Positions 53,216 through 63,478 of a stretch of DNA of 64,000 nt are shown here, piece by piece. The notes below the pieces were generated by a model. The model searched no databases and was not told the DNA's origin. It saw nothing but the letters and a program-made list of their open reading frames with translations. Location of the stretch: NCBI RefSeq assembly GCF_013408745.1, contig NZ_JACCBJ010000001.1, positions 1,922,001 through 1,986,000 of the forward strand, read 5' to 3'. Within the stretch, counting starts at the first letter, position 1; the number at the start of each line of letters is the position of its first letter. This stretch comes from Leifsonia soli. Lineage in GTDB: Bacteria > Actinomycetota > Actinomycetes > Actinomycetales > Microbacteriaceae. The position numbers were made by a program, and so were the translations under genes.

Positions 53216-54103
53216 TCAGAGCGCGGCGTAGACCTCGCGGAGCAGTTCGGCGGTCTCGGACGGCGTCTTGCCGACCTTCACGCCGGCGGCCTCCAGGGCC
53301 TCCTTCTTGGCCTGCGCGGTGCCGGCGGAGCCCGACACGATGGCGCCGGCGTGGCCCATGGTCTTGCCCTCGGGAGCCGTGAAGCCCGCGACGTAGCCGA
53401 CGACCGGCTTGGTCACGTTCGCCTTGATGAAGTCGGCGGCGCGCTCCTCGGCGTCGCCGCCGATCTCGCCGATCATCACGATCGCCTTCGTCTCCGGGTC
53501 GGCCTCGAATGCGGCGAGCGCGTCGATGTGGGTCGTGCCGATGACGGGGTCGCCGCCGATGCCGATCGCGGTCGAGAAGCCGAGGTCGCGCAGCTCGTAC
53601 ATCATCTGGTACGTCAGCGTTCCCGACTTCGAGACGAGCCCGATCGGGCCCTTGCCGGTGATGGTCGCCGGGGTGATGCCGACCAGCGACTCGCCCGGCG
53701 TGATGATGCCGGGGCAGTTCGGGCCGATGATCCGGGTCTTGTTGCCCTTCTCCTTGGCGTAGGCCCACGCCTCCGCCGAGTCCTGCACCGGGATGCCCTC
53801 GGTGATCACGACGAGCAGCGGGATCTCGGCGTCGATCGCCTCGACCATCGCGTCCTTCGCGAACGCCGGCGGGACGAAGATGATCGACACGTCGGCGCCG
53901 GTCTTCTCGATGGCCTCGACGACCGTCCCGAAGACGGGGAGCTCGACGTCGCCGTGGGTGACGGTCGTCCCGGCCTTGCGGGCGTTGACGCCGCCCACGA
54001 CCTGCGTGCCGGCCTTCAGCATCAGCGCGGTGTGCTTGGTGCCCTCGCCGCCGGTGATGCCCTGGACGATGACCTTGGAGTCCTTGTTGAGGAAGATAGA
54101 CAT
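53216..54103 (-). CDS. sucD: Succinyl-CoA synthetase, alpha subunit
   Basis: 295-residue subunit binding CoA and carrying the phospho-histidine. Seen: [19 protein letters not shown] (CoA domain), [33 protein letters not shown] and the phospho-His in [13 protein letters not shown] 54103, 17 bp after sucC. Together they interconvert succinyl-CoA and succinate with substrate-level phosphorylation. Confidence 0.98.
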   Translation of the reverse strand: MSIFLNKDSKVIVQGITGGEGTKHTALMLKAGTQVVGGVNARKAGTTVTHGDVELPVFGTVVEAIEKTGADVSIIFVPPAFAKDAMVEAIDAEIPLLVVITEGIPVQDSAEAWAYAKEKGNKTRIIGPNCPGIITPGESLVGITPATITGKGPIGLVSKSGTLTYQMMYELRDLGFSTAIGIGGDPVIGTTHIDALAAFEADPETKAIVMIGEIGGDAEERAADFIKANVTKPVVGYVAGFTAPEGKTMGHAGAIVSGSAGTAQAKKEALEAAGVKVGKTPSETAELLREVYAAL

Positions 54104-54120
54104 TCTCGTTCGTCCTTCGC

Positions 54121-55284
54121 TTACTTCGCGGCCAGCTCGGCGGCCTTGTCGGCGCCCTCGTCCATGGTGAGCGCGAGGGTCACCAGCGGGTGGGCGGCCT
54201 CGGTCAGGATGCGGCGTCCCTCGTCGACGTTGTTGCCGTCGAGACGGACGACCAGCGGCTTGTTGGCCTCGTCGCCGAGGATCTCCAGCGCCTTCACGAT
54301 GCCGTTGGCCACCGCGTCGCACGCGGTGATGCCGCCGAAGACGTTCACGAACACGCTCTTCACCTGCGGGTCGTTCAGGATGACGTCCAGGCCCGCCGCC
54401 ATGACCTCGGCGGATGCGCCGCCGCCGATGTCGAGGAAGTTGGCCGGCTTGACGCCCTTGTGCTTCTCGCCCGCGTAGGCGACGACATCCAGCGTCGACA
54501 TGACCAGTCCCGCGCCGTTGCCGATGATGCCCACCTGGCCGTCGAGCTTGACGTAGTTCAGGTTCGCCGCCTTGGCCTTGGCCTCCAGCGGGTCGGCCGC
54601 GTCCTTGTCCTCGAGGGCCTCGTGGTCGGGGTGACGGAAGTCGGCGTTCTCATCGAGCGAGACCTTGCCGTCGAGCGCGATGATGTCGCCCTCCTCGGTG
54701 AGGACGAGCGGGTTGACCTCCACCAGGGTCGCGTCCTCGCCGGTGTAGACCTCGTACAGCTTCACGAAGACGTCGGCGACCTTCTCGACGAGCTCATCGG
54801 GGAAGCCTGCGGCCTGGGCGATCTCGACGGCCTTGGCGTGGTCGATGCCACCGCGCGGGTCGACCTCGACGCGAGCGAGCGCCTCCGGCTTCTCGACCGC
54901 GAGCTGCTCGATCTCCATGCCGCCCTCGACGCTGGTCAGCGACAGGTACGAGCGGTTGGCGCGGTCGAGGAGCACCGAGAAGTAGAACTCGCGCGCGATC
55001 CGGGCGCCGCCCGCGACCATGACGCGACGGACCACGTGGCCCTTGATGTCCAGACCCAGGATGGCCTTTGCGGCCTCCTCCGCCTCGTCCGGGTTCTTGG
55101 CGACCTTGACGCCGCCCGCCTTCCCGCGGCCGCCGGTCTTCACCTGCGCCTTGACGACGGTGACGCCGCCCAGCTTCTCGGCCGCTGCGCGCACCTCCTC
55201 CGGAGTGTCCGCGACGATGCCCGGAAGGACCGGGACCCCGTACTTCTCGAACAGGTCTCTGGCCTGGTACTCGTATAGATCCAC
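54121..55284 (-). CDS. sucC: Succinyl-CoA synthetase, beta subunit
   Basis: 387-residue ATP-grasp subunit. Seen: [19 protein letters not shown] at the start, [18 protein letters not shown] for nucleotide binding, [12 protein letters not shown] with Mg ligands and [11 protein letters not shown] followed by GGGASAE. ATG 55284. A TATCTCG-N4-CGAGCTA palindrome lies 76-93 bp upstream, similar to the one upstream of icd. Confidence 0.98.
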   Translation of the reverse strand: MDLYEYQARDLFEKYGVPVLPGIVADTPEEVRAAAEKLGGVTVVKAQVKTGGRGKAGGVKVAKNPDEAEEAAKAILGLDIKGHVVRRVMVAGGARIAREFYFSVLLDRANRSYLSLTSVEGGMEIEQLAVEKPEALARVEVDPRGGIDHAKAVEIAQAAGFPDELVEKVADVFVKLYEVYTGEDATLVEVNPLVLTEEGDIIALDGKVSLDENADFRHPDHEALEDKDAADPLEAKAKAANLNYVKLDGQVGIIGNGAGLVMSTLDVVAYAGEKHKGVKPANFLDIGGGASAEVMAAGLDVILNDPQVKSVFVNVFGGITACDAVANGIVKALEILGDEANKPLVVRLDGNNVDEGRRILTEAAHPLVTLALTMDEGADKAAELAAK

Positions 55285-55359
55285 GGTTATCCAATCCGCT
55301 GATTGCCCGGTGCGCTCGTGGCTGCCGGCTGATTTCTCTCTGGCGGTCCGACGCGAGAA

Positions 55360-55377
55360 TAGCTCGACGCCGAGATA
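55360..55377. promoter_or_regulatory. Candidate operator upstream of sucC, related to the icd site
   Basis: 18-base palindrome TAGCTCGACGCCGAGATA (plus strand), seven of nine positions paired. Compares well with TATCTTGACATCGAGACA at 33028. The remaining 233-bp gap 55285-55517 shows no gene. Confidence 0.45.
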
Positions 55378-55517
55378 ATTTCGCCACGCAGAATCGTAGT
55401 CCCTCCGCCTGAACGAGCCGAAACCGGGAATGTGCTCACAGCGGCAGAGAAGCCTGCGTTCTCCACCGATCGGGCTGAAGCGGTCCTCTCGCCCGGCCTC
55501 CCGGCGACCGTGGATGC

Positions 55518-57116
55518 ATGACGTATCGACCTCTCACTCTGATCACCGTGGTGAGCCTCGCCGGGCTCGCCGTCTTCTTGGGCGTCCTGCAGAGCCTGTT
55601 CACTCCGACGGCGGCTCGCGCGCTGACGGGCGACGGCCACGGCCCGGGCTACCTGTCCTCGGACGGCTGGTGGCTCGGCGCCTACCATTTCGACGACGGA
55701 GCCCTCGGCTTCTGCCTCCATCCCGGCAAGAAAGCGCCGACCGGCATCGGCTACCGGTATGCGGACGCCTCCGAGGTCGGCGGGTGGACACCGGAGCAGT
55801 CCGCGGTCTTCGCGTACATCGCTCGGACCTGGGCCGGAAGCGGTGACCGCATGACGGCCGCTGCAGGCCAGCTGGCGACCTGGATGCACGCTGGGCTGCC
55901 CGAGGCAGAGGCCCGGGATCGGGCGCGCCGGGCGGGCGCGGACGCCGATGCGGTCTACGCGCGAGCGCTCGAGATGGTGGCAGAAGCGAGCAGTCGCGCG
56001 TCGACGGGTGTTCGCGCCGCCGTCGTCGTCGAGCTCGCGGAGACAGGACCCGGCCGCGTGCGGGTCGAGCTGACCGTCGATCGCATCACCGGCCCCGAAC
56101 TGCTGCCTGCCGGCGCCCACCCCGTCTCGGTGACGCTCGACGGAGCGGACTTCGACGACGGCGGGAGCACGGCGACCATCCGCTCGGGGACCGACGTGGC
56201 GATCCGGCCGACCGGAACGGAGGCGAGCGTCGCCGTGAGCGCCGCCGCGACGGCGGGGGATCTCCCCTACGGCAACCGCATCACCGTCGCCCTCCCGACG
56301 ACGGATGCGCAGGCCGTGCTGATCGCGCAGCCGTCCACGGCGAGCGCTCGGGCCGAGGCGCACGTGACCGGTCCGTCCCCTCTGCCCTTCCAGCCGCGGG
56401 TGGGCACGCAGACGTCTCTGGCCGAGGCGCATCCTGGCGCAGACATCGCCGACCACCTCACCGTGAGCGTCGACGCGGGCGACGGCCTGCTGCCGACCTG
56501 GGGAGTGCGTTCCGGCGATGACGGCTTCACCCCCGTCGCGGCGGTCGTCGAGAGCACGCTGCACGGGCCGTTCGCCGACCCGATCGTGCGCACCGCCGGC
56601 CCGCCGGACGGATCGCCCACCGTCTGCACCGTCGAGACGGTGATCGACGGAGTGGGCGAGTACACCACACCGACGTGCACGCTTCCGGCCGACGGCTACT
56701 ACGTCTGGACGGAGCGGATCGACCCGGCCCGCACCGAAACCGAGGGCGGCGGCATGCGCCTGCGTCCCTGGACCTCCGAGTTCGGGATCGCGACCGAGAT
56801 CACCAGGGCCACGACCCCGGCCATCCCACTCTTGGACGCTGGACCCGCCCTCGCGCAGACGCGGCTCGCCGACACCGGCGCCGACACACTGCCGCCCGCA
56901 CTCTGGGGGTCGGGAGCCGGCGCGGCCGGAGTGCTGCTGATGGTCGCCGGGCGGGTGCGCGCCCGGCGGGCGCGCCGGCCTCGCGGGCGGCGCGCGGCGC
57001 TGGAGGGAGCTTTCCTCGATCCGGCGGCGATCGGCCGTCCCGGTCGACGGCCGCGCGTCACCGGCCGACAGAATCTCCGGCCACGACGCGCCCGCTCGAC
57101 CTGGGTCGCGCGGTGA
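55518..57116 (+). CDS. Cell-surface protein with thioester-like N-terminal domain and LAxTG sorting motif
   Basis: 532-residue predicted surface protein. A signal-anchor (about 7-30) precedes a domain with GFCLHPGK (Cys66) and [13 protein letters not shown] (Gln118), resembling the Cys and TQxA parts of thioester (TQXA) adhesin domains. Beta-rich repeats follow. Near the C-terminus LADTG precedes a hydrophobic helix ([17 protein letters not shown]) and Arg-rich residues, the pattern of a class E sortase substrate. The tail after the helix is unusually long (about 55 residues). No sortase gene is in the window. Not otherwise recognised. Confidence 0.65.
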   Translation: MTYRPLTLITVVSLAGLAVFLGVLQSLFTPTAARALTGDGHGPGYLSSDGWWLGAYHFDDGALGFCLHPGKKAPTGIGYRYADASEVGGWTPEQSAVFAYIARTWAGSGDRMTAAAGQLATWMHAGLPEAEARDRARRAGADADAVYARALEMVAEASSRASTGVRAAVVVELAETGPGRVRVELTVDRITGPELLPAGAHPVSVTLDGADFDDGGSTATIRSGTDVAIRPTGTEASVAVSAAATAGDLPYGNRITVALPTTDAQAVLIAQPSTASARAEAHVTGPSPLPFQPRVGTQTSLAEAHPGADIADHLTVSVDAGDGLLPTWGVRSGDDGFTPVAAVVESTLHGPFADPIVRTAGPPDGSPTVCTVETVIDGVGEYTTPTCTLPADGYYVWTERIDPARTETEGGGMRLRPWTSEFGIATEITRATTPAIPLLDAGPALAQTRLADTGADTLPPALWGSGAGAAGVLLMVAGRVRARRARRPRGRRAALEGAFLDPAAIGRPGRRPRVTGRQNLRPRRARSTWVAR

Positions 57117-57173
57117 GCGGCGCACAGGCGCGGCTCTCCGCTCCCTTGCAGGCCGCGGCGACAGGATGGCCGG

Positions 57174-58019
57174 GTGCGCAGGAACCCCCGCAACAGGCCG
57201 GTCGAGGCCGAGGACATCGTGTCCGAGGCACTGACCCTTGCGGGCGGAGGCCGGGCGCTTCTGCTGCAGATCGCGAATCCCGCGGTCGGGTGGGGCGTCG
57301 CGGAGCACAGCGACTTCGCCTCGCGGTTGATGGACCGGTTCGACGGCACGATGCTCTACCTCACGGCGACGATGTTCGGCTCCCCGGCGGAGCGCGCGGC
57401 CATGAGGAGGGTCGTGAACCGGGCCCACGCGCCCGTCCGCGCGGAGGGAACGCCGGGCGGCCCGGCCTACAACGCCTACGACCCGGAGCTCCAGCTCTGG
57501 GTGGCCGCCACCCTGTACCAGACGGTGATGGACCTGCACCGGCGTGTGTTCGGTCCGCTGACACCGGCGCAGGAGGACCGCGCGTACGACGAGCTCTCGC
57601 GGGCGCTGTCCAACCTGCAGCTCACGCCCGATCGGTGGCCGAGTGGACGCCTGGCTTTCGACACCTACTGGGAGCGGATGGTCGCATCCCTCCGGGTGGA
57701 CGACGATGTGCGGGCGGTGTCCCGCCAGATCCTCTTCCCGCGGAGGGTCCCGTGGTGGCTGCGTCCGACGCTGCCTCTCGTCCGTCTCGTCACCGGGGGT
57801 CTCCTCCCCGGTCCTGTGCGGCAGGAGTTCGGGATCGCCTGGGACGACCGGCGGCAGCGCCGGTTCGACCGGGCGATCCGCTGGACGGCTGCGGTGTATC
57901 CGCGGCTGCCGCTCCGGCTGCGACACCTCCCGCGCGAGCGCTATCGGGCGAAGCTCCGGCGAGCCGTGCGCGCGGACCACGTCGGCGGCGGTGCGCCGCG
58001 GCCGTCCGGGGAGCGCTAG
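57174..58019 (+). CDS. MpaB/Lcp-like oxygenase family protein (DUF2236)
   Basis: 281-residue heme-protein candidate. Family signs are GGRALLLQIANPAVGWGVAEHSDF, RLMDRFDGTMLYLTATMFG and RVVNRAHAPVRAEGTPGG with the conserved His, then YNAYDPELQLWVAATLYQ. Related proteins include latex-clearing oxygenase and mycophenolic acid MpaB; the substrate here is unknown. GTG 57174 has CAGGAT six bases upstream. Its TAG stop shares bases with the stop of the opposing FUSC gene. Confidence 0.82.
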   Translation: MRRNPRNRPVEAEDIVSEALTLAGGGRALLLQIANPAVGWGVAEHSDFASRLMDRFDGTMLYLTATMFGSPAERAAMRRVVNRAHAPVRAEGTPGGPAYNAYDPELQLWVAATLYQTVMDLHRRVFGPLTPAQEDRAYDELSRALSNLQLTPDRWPSGRLAFDTYWERMVASLRVDDDVRAVSRQILFPRRVPWWLRPTLPLVRLVTGGLLPGPVRQEFGIAWDDRRQRRFDRAIRWTAAVYPRLPLRLRHLPRERYRAKLRRAVRADHVGGGAPRPSGER

Positions 58020-59080
58020 GCGGCGAGCCCTCGGCGACGCTCGGCGACGCGCGCGAGCAGCACCAGCGCGATGCCGACGCCCGCGCCGAGGACGGTCTCC
58101 AGCACACGGTCGACCACCAGGACGTTCAAGGGCGTCGGGCTCGCCAGGTGCGAGACCGACAGCGCCAGCGGCGTGATGAACACCAGAGCGGCGCCGTAGT
58201 GCCGCGCGACCAGGATCTCCGCGAAGAACTGGCACACCACGATGACGCAGATCACCACGAGGGCGGGAGGCGACCAGACGAGGAGCAGAGCAGTGACGGC
58301 GATGCCGACCACCGTCCCCACGATCCTGTGCACGGACCGCGAGATCGAATGGGCTGCGCGGGCCGGAGGGATCACGGCCACCAGGCTCACCACGGCCCAG
58401 TACGCGTGTCCGAGGCCGAAGCTCAGAGCCACCCCGCCGGCGATCAGCACCCCCACGACGTTCTGGGCGACCGTGAGCCAGACGCGCGGATCACGGACCG
58501 CGCCGATATCGACGCCCGGACGCCGGCGGAGCTCGGTCACGAACCCGGATCGGGCGAGCGGGCCGCGGGAGATCCCCGGGATGCGACGGAGGACCCACCC
58601 GGACATCGTCAGAGCCCAGGCGAACGCCGCCGTCGCGGCAGCCAGGCCGATGCGAGGAATGGCGTCCGCGGCCGGCGTCGGGACGGCGGCACAGACCAGC
58701 AGCGCGAACACGAAGAACAGGGCCTGCGGCGGCACCATCTGGAAGATCGTGACGAACAGGGTCCCGCCGCCGACGACCACGACGAGCGCGACCGCCAGCA
58801 GAGCGAGCGGTTCGCCGAGCACAGCGAGCCACACCCCGGCCGAGATGCTCAGCAGGAGCGCGACGGCCGCGACCGTGAGCGTCCGCACGCGCACCCGATA
58901 CGGCTCGTTCCTTCCATAGAGAGCGGTGAACGCGCCGAATGTCGCGTATGCGGTCAGATCGAGACGACCGGCCGCGAACAGCAGGAACAGCGGAACGGCG
59001 ACCGCGACGGCCGCCCGCATACCCACCTCGAGGTTGCGCGGCGCCCAGCCCTTCCGCTCTGCCGGGGCGGCCGCCGTCAC
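58016..59080 (-). CDS. FUSC-family membrane protein
   Basis: 354-residue protein with two blocks of helices (about 20-160 and 205-345) typical of the FUSC/aromatic acid exporter superfamily; the pattern AAVAVAVPLFLLFAAGRLDL, FGAFTALYGRNEPY and RSVHRIVGTVVGIA is characteristic. GTG 59080 overlaps the pcrA stop by four bases. Likely exports an organic acid or similar; substrate unknown. Ends at 58016 in a CTAG shared with the convergent gene. Confidence 0.85.
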   Translation of the reverse strand: MTAAAPAERKGWAPRNLEVGMRAAVAVAVPLFLLFAAGRLDLTAYATFGAFTALYGRNEPYRVRVRTLTVAAVALLLSISAGVWLAVLGEPLALLAVALVVVVGGGTLFVTIFQMVPPQALFFVFALLVCAAVPTPAADAIPRIGLAAATAAFAWALTMSGWVLRRIPGISRGPLARSGFVTELRRRPGVDIGAVRDPRVWLTVAQNVVGVLIAGGVALSFGLGHAYWAVVSLVAVIPPARAAHSISRSVHRIVGTVVGIAVTALLLVWSPPALVVICVIVVCQFFAEILVARHYGAALVFITPLALSVSHLASPTPLNVLVVDRVLETVLGAGVGIALVLLARVAERRRGLAA

Positions 59081-61623
59081 AGCTTGTCGATCGGGGCGAT
59101 CTTGATGAGGAGCTTCTTCGCGCCCACCTTGTCGAACTGCACGTGCGCGACGCGCTTCGCGCCCTGCCCCGTCACCTGGGTGACGCGGCCCTCGCCGAAA
59201 TCGGCGTGGCGGATGCGGTCGCCGGGGGCGAGCTCCAGGTCGCCGTTGTCGCGGACCTTGCCCGTGACGCGGTTGGGCCACTCGGCCTTCGGCCGCTCCT
59301 GGCGGAACGTCGACGACGAGAGCGGGTCGTTCCAGCCGGTGCCACCCGAGCCCGCTCCGAGGCCGGGACGCCGGGCGTTGAGCGCGCGCGACTGCGTGCC
59401 GCCGCGGCCGTTCGCCGACCCCGGCGACTGGCGCCAGTCGATGAGGTCTGCGGGGATCTCTTGCAGGTAACGGCTCGGCATGGCGACCGCGGTCTCGCCG
59501 AACTGCGCGCGCGTCATCGCCAACGACAGGAACAGGCGCTTCTTGGCGCGCGTGATCCCCACGTAGAACAGGCGTCGCTCCTCCGCAGGACCGCCCGGCT
59601 CGTTCGCCGACATCCGGTGCGGCAGCAGATCCTCCTCGATACCGGTGAGGAACACGGCGTCGTACTCCAGACCCTTCGCCGTGTGCAGCGTCATCAGCGA
59701 CACCGAGCCGCTCGAGTCGTCGATCTCGTCCGCGGCCGCGACGAGGGACACCTCGGTGAGGAAGTCGACCAGCGTGCCGTCCGGGTTGTTGCGCGCGAAC
59801 TCCCGGGTCACAGCGACGAGCTCGTCCACGTTCTCGGCTCGCGCCTCGTCCTGCGGATCGCGGCTGTTGCGCAGCACGTCGAGGTAGCCGCTCCCGTCGA
59901 GGAGGAAGGTCAGGATGTCCGCGACCGGCGAGACACCGGCGGGGTTCGACGGATCGATCTTGGCCGCCGCCTCGTCCAGCAGGTTCGACAGCTGCAGGAT
60001 CGCGTTCGTCACCTTCGGGCCGAGACCGAGCGAGCCGGCATCGCGCATGGCCGCGCGGAACGTGAGTCCGTTGTCCTCCGCATAGCTCGCCAGCTGCGTC
60101 TCCGTCGCCGGGCCGATTCCACGCTTCGGGGTGTTCAGGATGCGGCGGAGCGCCAGCATGTCGCTCGGGTTCGCCACCGTGATCAGGTACGCCATCGCGT
60201 CCTTGATCTCCGCGCGCTCGTAGAACTTCGTGCCGCCCATCACCTTGTACGGCAGGGCGGAGCGGATGAAGATCTCCTCCAGCGCACGGGTCTGGGCGTT
60301 GGTCCGGTAGAAGACCGCGATGTCCTTGTAGTCCATCCCGGCGCTGTGCAGCTTCTCGATCTCGTCGGCGACGAACTGCGCCTCGTCGTGTCCCGAGTAC
60401 CCGGTGTAGCCGACGATCTTCTCGCCGTCGCCGACCGCGGTCCAGAGCTTCTTGTCCTTGCGGTCGAAGTTGTTGGCGATGACGGCGTTCGCGGCGCTCA
60501 AGATGTTCTGCGTCGAGCGGTAGTTCTGCTCGAGCAGGACCACCTTGGCGCCGGGGAAGTCGCGCTCGAACTCGACGATGTTGCGGATGTCGGCCCCGCG
60601 GAACGCGTAGATCGACTGGTCCGAGTCGCCGACCACCGTGAGCGAGGCGCTCGGGATGACGCCGGCGGCGTCGCGCAGCGGGCCGACGTTGCGGCCGTGC
60701 GCCTCCAGCTCGTCGGCGATGTCCGGCGCGACCGGCATCGTGAGCTCGCGGATCAGCGAGTACTGCGCGTGGTTGGTGTCCTGGTACTCGTCGACCAGGA
60801 TGTGGCGGAAGCGGCTCTGGTACAGCGCCGCGACCCGTGGGAAGGCGCGGAACAGGAAGACCGTCTCGGCGATCAGGTCGTCGAAGTCGAACGCGTTCGC
60901 GCGCCGGAGCTCCCGCGTGTACTGGCGGAAGATCTCGAGGAACATGACCTCCTGCGGGTCGCTCAGGTTGGCCGAGCGCGCGTGGGTCTCCAGGTCGGTC
61001 AGCTCGTTCTTCAGCTTCGAGATGCGGTTCGCCGCGCTCCCGACGGTGAAGCCGAGCGTGTCGGCGTCGAGCTCCTTGATGATGCGCTTCAGCAGCGCCC
61101 GGGAATCGCCGGAGTCGTAGATGGTGAAGCTCGGCGTCTTGCCGATCGTCTCGGCCTCGCGACGGAGGATGCGGACGCACGCCGAGTGGAACGTGGAGAT
61201 CCACATGCCCTGCGCCTTGCCGCCGAGGAGCTGCTCGACGCGCTCGCGCATCTCGTTGGCGGCCTTGTTGGTGAACGTGATCGCCAGGATCTCGCTCGGC
61301 CACGCCTCACGGCTCTCGATCAGGCCGGCGATGCGGCGCGTCAGGACACTGGTCTTGCCCGAGCCGGCGCCCGCGACGATCAACAGGGCCTGGCCGCGGT
61401 ATTCCGCGGCTTCGCGCTGCTGCGGGTTGAGGCCGTCGAACAGGCGCTCGCTCGGGCCACGCCACGGGCCGGGGCCGCCCGCGCCCGCCGATCCGCGCGA
61501 GCCCCGCCCGCCCGCGCGGGCACCGGCGGTCGCCTCGATGTCTGTGCCGTCGCCCTGCCACCCGTCCAGGATGATCGGGACGGAGGAAGGGGTGGTCTGC
61601 GGGGCGTCGGGAAGGCTCGTCAT
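59077..61623 (-). CDS. pcrA: ATP-dependent DNA helicase PcrA/UvrD
   Basis: 848-residue SF1A helicase for DNA repair and replication-fork maintenance. Seven helicase motifs are visible, including LNPQQREAA (Q motif), LIVAGAGSGKTSVL (Walker A), DEYQDTN (motif II), GDSDQSIYAFRGAD, LEQNYRSTQNIL and VSLMTLHTAKGLEYDAVF with ITRAKKRL. A Gly/Arg-rich N-terminal extension of about 60 residues and a C-terminal Tudor-like tail (LAPGDRIRHADFGEGRVTQV) are typical of actinobacterial PcrA. ATG 61623 has TAAAAT eleven bases upstream. Confidence 0.97.
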   Translation of the reverse strand: MTSLPDAPQTTPSSVPIILDGWQGDGTDIEATAGARAGGRGSRGSAGAGGPGPWRGPSERLFDGLNPQQREAAEYRGQALLIVAGAGSGKTSVLTRRIAGLIESREAWPSEILAITFTNKAANEMRERVEQLLGGKAQGMWISTFHSACVRILRREAETIGKTPSFTIYDSGDSRALLKRIIKELDADTLGFTVGSAANRISKLKNELTDLETHARSANLSDPQEVMFLEIFRQYTRELRRANAFDFDDLIAETVFLFRAFPRVAALYQSRFRHILVDEYQDTNHAQYSLIRELTMPVAPDIADELEAHGRNVGPLRDAAGVIPSASLTVVGDSDQSIYAFRGADIRNIVEFERDFPGAKVVLLEQNYRSTQNILSAANAVIANNFDRKDKKLWTAVGDGEKIVGYTGYSGHDEAQFVADEIEKLHSAGMDYKDIAVFYRTNAQTRALEEIFIRSALPYKVMGGTKFYERAEIKDAMAYLITVANPSDMLALRRILNTPKRGIGPATETQLASYAEDNGLTFRAAMRDAGSLGLGPKVTNAILQLSNLLDEAAAKIDPSNPAGVSPVADILTFLLDGSGYLDVLRNSRDPQDEARAENVDELVAVTREFARNNPDGTLVDFLTEVSLVAAADEIDDSSGSVSLMTLHTAKGLEYDAVFLTGIEEDLLPHRMSANEPGGPAEERRLFYVGITRAKKRLFLSLAMTRAQFGETAVAMPSRYLQEIPADLIDWRQSPGSANGRGGTQSRALNARRPGLGAGSGGTGWNDPLSSSTFRQERPKAEWPNRVTGKVRDNGDLELAPGDRIRHADFGEGRVTQVTGQGAKRVAHVQFDKVGAKKLLIKIAPIDKL

Positions 61624-61673
61624 GTCTGCAGTCGATTTTAGTCGCTGCCACCGTCATTCGGTCGCGAGCGCGG

Positions 61674-62756
61674 TCAGCGGCCGTCGCGGACGGCGACGGC
61701 CAGGTCGGGATGGTCGGCGAACACGCCGTCCACCCCGGAGTGCAGCAGGATCGAGAAGTGGCGCCGCCAGTCCCCCCAGGCCGCATCGGCGCCGGTGCCG
61801 CCGGCGGCGACGGTGCGGAACTCGGCGGGCAGCATGGCGTTCTCCGGGCGGAGCGTCCAGCAGAACACAGCGAGGCCCGCCGAGTGGGCGAGATCGACGA
61901 GGTCCGAAGTGACGGCGCCGACGTCGGCCGCGTCGTCCTCGCCGAACAGTGCCATGGACACGGAGCCGGACGACAGCACCAGGGAGGTCTCGACGCTGAT
62001 GCCGTCCACCCGGTCGGCCGCCGAGGGAGCCGCCGAACCGAGCGCGTACAGGCCGCGCAGGCTGAGATCGCTGTCGTAGCCGGGCGCCGACGAACCGAGC
62101 GCGGCGACGCGGTCCGCCGGCGCGCCCGCGTCCTCCAGCAGGTACACCCGGCGCCCACGGAATCCGCGGTCGTGCAGCTTCACCAGCACGGTGCGCTCGA
62201 AGCTCTCCACCACCACTCCGGCGCGATCGGTCCAGCCCGCGTCCGCCAGATCGCGCAGCAGGAGCTCATCCAGCGGATACCCCGCCGCCTCGAAGTACGT
62301 CGCGTGCTTCAGCTCGGCCACGAGCCCGGGCGGCCGCGCAGAGCCCTCGCCCGCGCGGTCGATCAGATCGAGCAGGTCGCGGAGGCGGAGCAGCGGGTAG
62401 TGGCCGTCGAAGGTGGAGCTGTGCTGCCTCAAGCCCGGGATGCGCTCCCGCGCGCGCAGGGTCGACAGCTCGTCCCACGTGAAGTCCTCCGTGAACCAGC
62501 CGGTCTGCGCGACCCCGTCGACCTCCTTCGTCGTCCGGCGGTCGGCGAACTCCGCGCGGTCCGCGACATCCGTCGTGCCGGAGATCTCGTTCTCGTGCCG
62601 GAGGACGAGCACACCGTCCTTCGTCGCGACGATGTCGGGTTCGACGGCATCCGCGCCGAGCTGGAACGCCAGCTCGTACGAGCCCTGCGTGTGCTCCGGC
62701 CGGTACCCCGGTGCTCCGCGGTGGCCGATGACCACCGGAGCCGTTCGCGCGCGCAT
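61674..62756 (-). CDS. Glycerophosphodiester phosphodiesterase
   Basis: 360-residue GDPD-family enzyme hydrolysing glycerophosphodiesters to glycerol-3-phosphate and an alcohol. Active-site motifs: IGHRGAPGYRPEHTQGSY (HR...E), GADAVEPDIVATKDGVLVLRHEN (E-D and second His), ELKHATYF. It has no signal peptide. ATG 62756 has TAGGAT six bases upstream, a leaderless arrangement. GlpQ-like length, including the inserted loop after residue 60. Confidence 0.92.
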   Translation of the reverse strand: MRARTAPVVIGHRGAPGYRPEHTQGSYELAFQLGADAVEPDIVATKDGVLVLRHENEISGTTDVADRAEFADRRTTKEVDGVAQTGWFTEDFTWDELSTLRARERIPGLRQHSSTFDGHYPLLRLRDLLDLIDRAGEGSARPPGLVAELKHATYFEAAGYPLDELLLRDLADAGWTDRAGVVVESFERTVLVKLHDRGFRGRRVYLLEDAGAPADRVAALGSSAPGYDSDLSLRGLYALGSAAPSAADRVDGISVETSLVLSSGSVSMALFGEDDAADVGAVTSDLVDLAHSAGLAVFCWTLRPENAMLPAEFRTVAAGGTGADAAWGDWRRHFSILLHSGVDGVFADHPDLAVAVRDGR

Positions 62757-62762
62757 GGCCCG

Positions 62763-62768
62763 ATCCTA
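62763..62768 (-). promoter_or_regulatory. -10 box TAGGAT for the GDPD gene
   Basis: Six bases before ATG 62756 on the minus strand. Confidence 0.5.
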
Positions 62769-62841
62769 GCCCGGAGGACGCGGTCCACCCCGGGCAGCGA
62801 CATGCCGCGCCGCGGCCACCTCGGAGTGCCAGAATCGACGG

Positions 62842-63438
62842 GTGTCCGCCGATTCCAGCACGGCTCCCGCGCCCCGCGATCCCGCCGGGCCGGGTGCCGG
62901 CGCGCCCGGCCGCGGCGGCTGGACGGAACCCGCCTCCCTGCTCCCGCTCCGCTGGGGCGCGTACCGCCCCCGTCTGGTCGCGGGGCTCGCGATGCTCGTC
63001 GCCGGGACCGCATGCGTGCTCGGGACCACGACGTACAGCCTCACCCTCCTCCTCATCGGGTCTCTCATGCAGCCCGCTGGGTGGGCCGTGCTCCCGTCGA
63101 CGATCGGCCGCCGGGTCGCGGTGCCGCTGCCCGTGCTCGGGTTCACGTGGCTCATGCTCGGCGGCTCGGGCTTCGCCTGGTGCTACGCGGTCGTCCTCGC
63201 GGCCTGGCTGCTCGTCCGCCTCCGACCGCTCCCGTCGTTCGCCGTGCTCCTCCTCCCGGCCGCCTGGAGCGCCCTCCTCCCCCTGTTCGTCCACGACTAC
63301 GAGCACGGCTGGATCACGATCGTCACGAGCACGGCGGTCATCGTCGGGGCCGCCTGGCTGGCGAAATGGATCGCGATCCGATTCGATTCATGGCAATCTG
63401 TCAGAACTCTCAGAAAAGAACCCCGTAGATTTGACTGA
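62842..63438 (+). CDS. Polytopic membrane protein, function unknown
   Basis: 198-residue protein. A Pro/Gly/Ala-rich cytoplasmic N-terminus (about 1-40) is followed by about five helices (residues 45-62, 67-85, 92-108, 112-130, 135-175) and a basic tail. GTG 62842 has CAGAAT seven bases upstream. Not recognised. Divergent from the GDPD gene. Confidence 0.7.
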   Translation: MSADSSTAPAPRDPAGPGAGAPGRGGWTEPASLLPLRWGAYRPRLVAGLAMLVAGTACVLGTTTYSLTLLLIGSLMQPAGWAVLPSTIGRRVAVPLPVLGFTWLMLGGSGFAWCYAVVLAAWLLVRLRPLPSFAVLLLPAAWSALLPLFVHDYEHGWITIVTSTAVIVGAAWLAKWIAIRFDSWQSVRTLRKEPRRFD

Positions 63439-63478
63439 AGACGACCGGTAACCGGTCCACCCATAGAACGAGGAGCTC

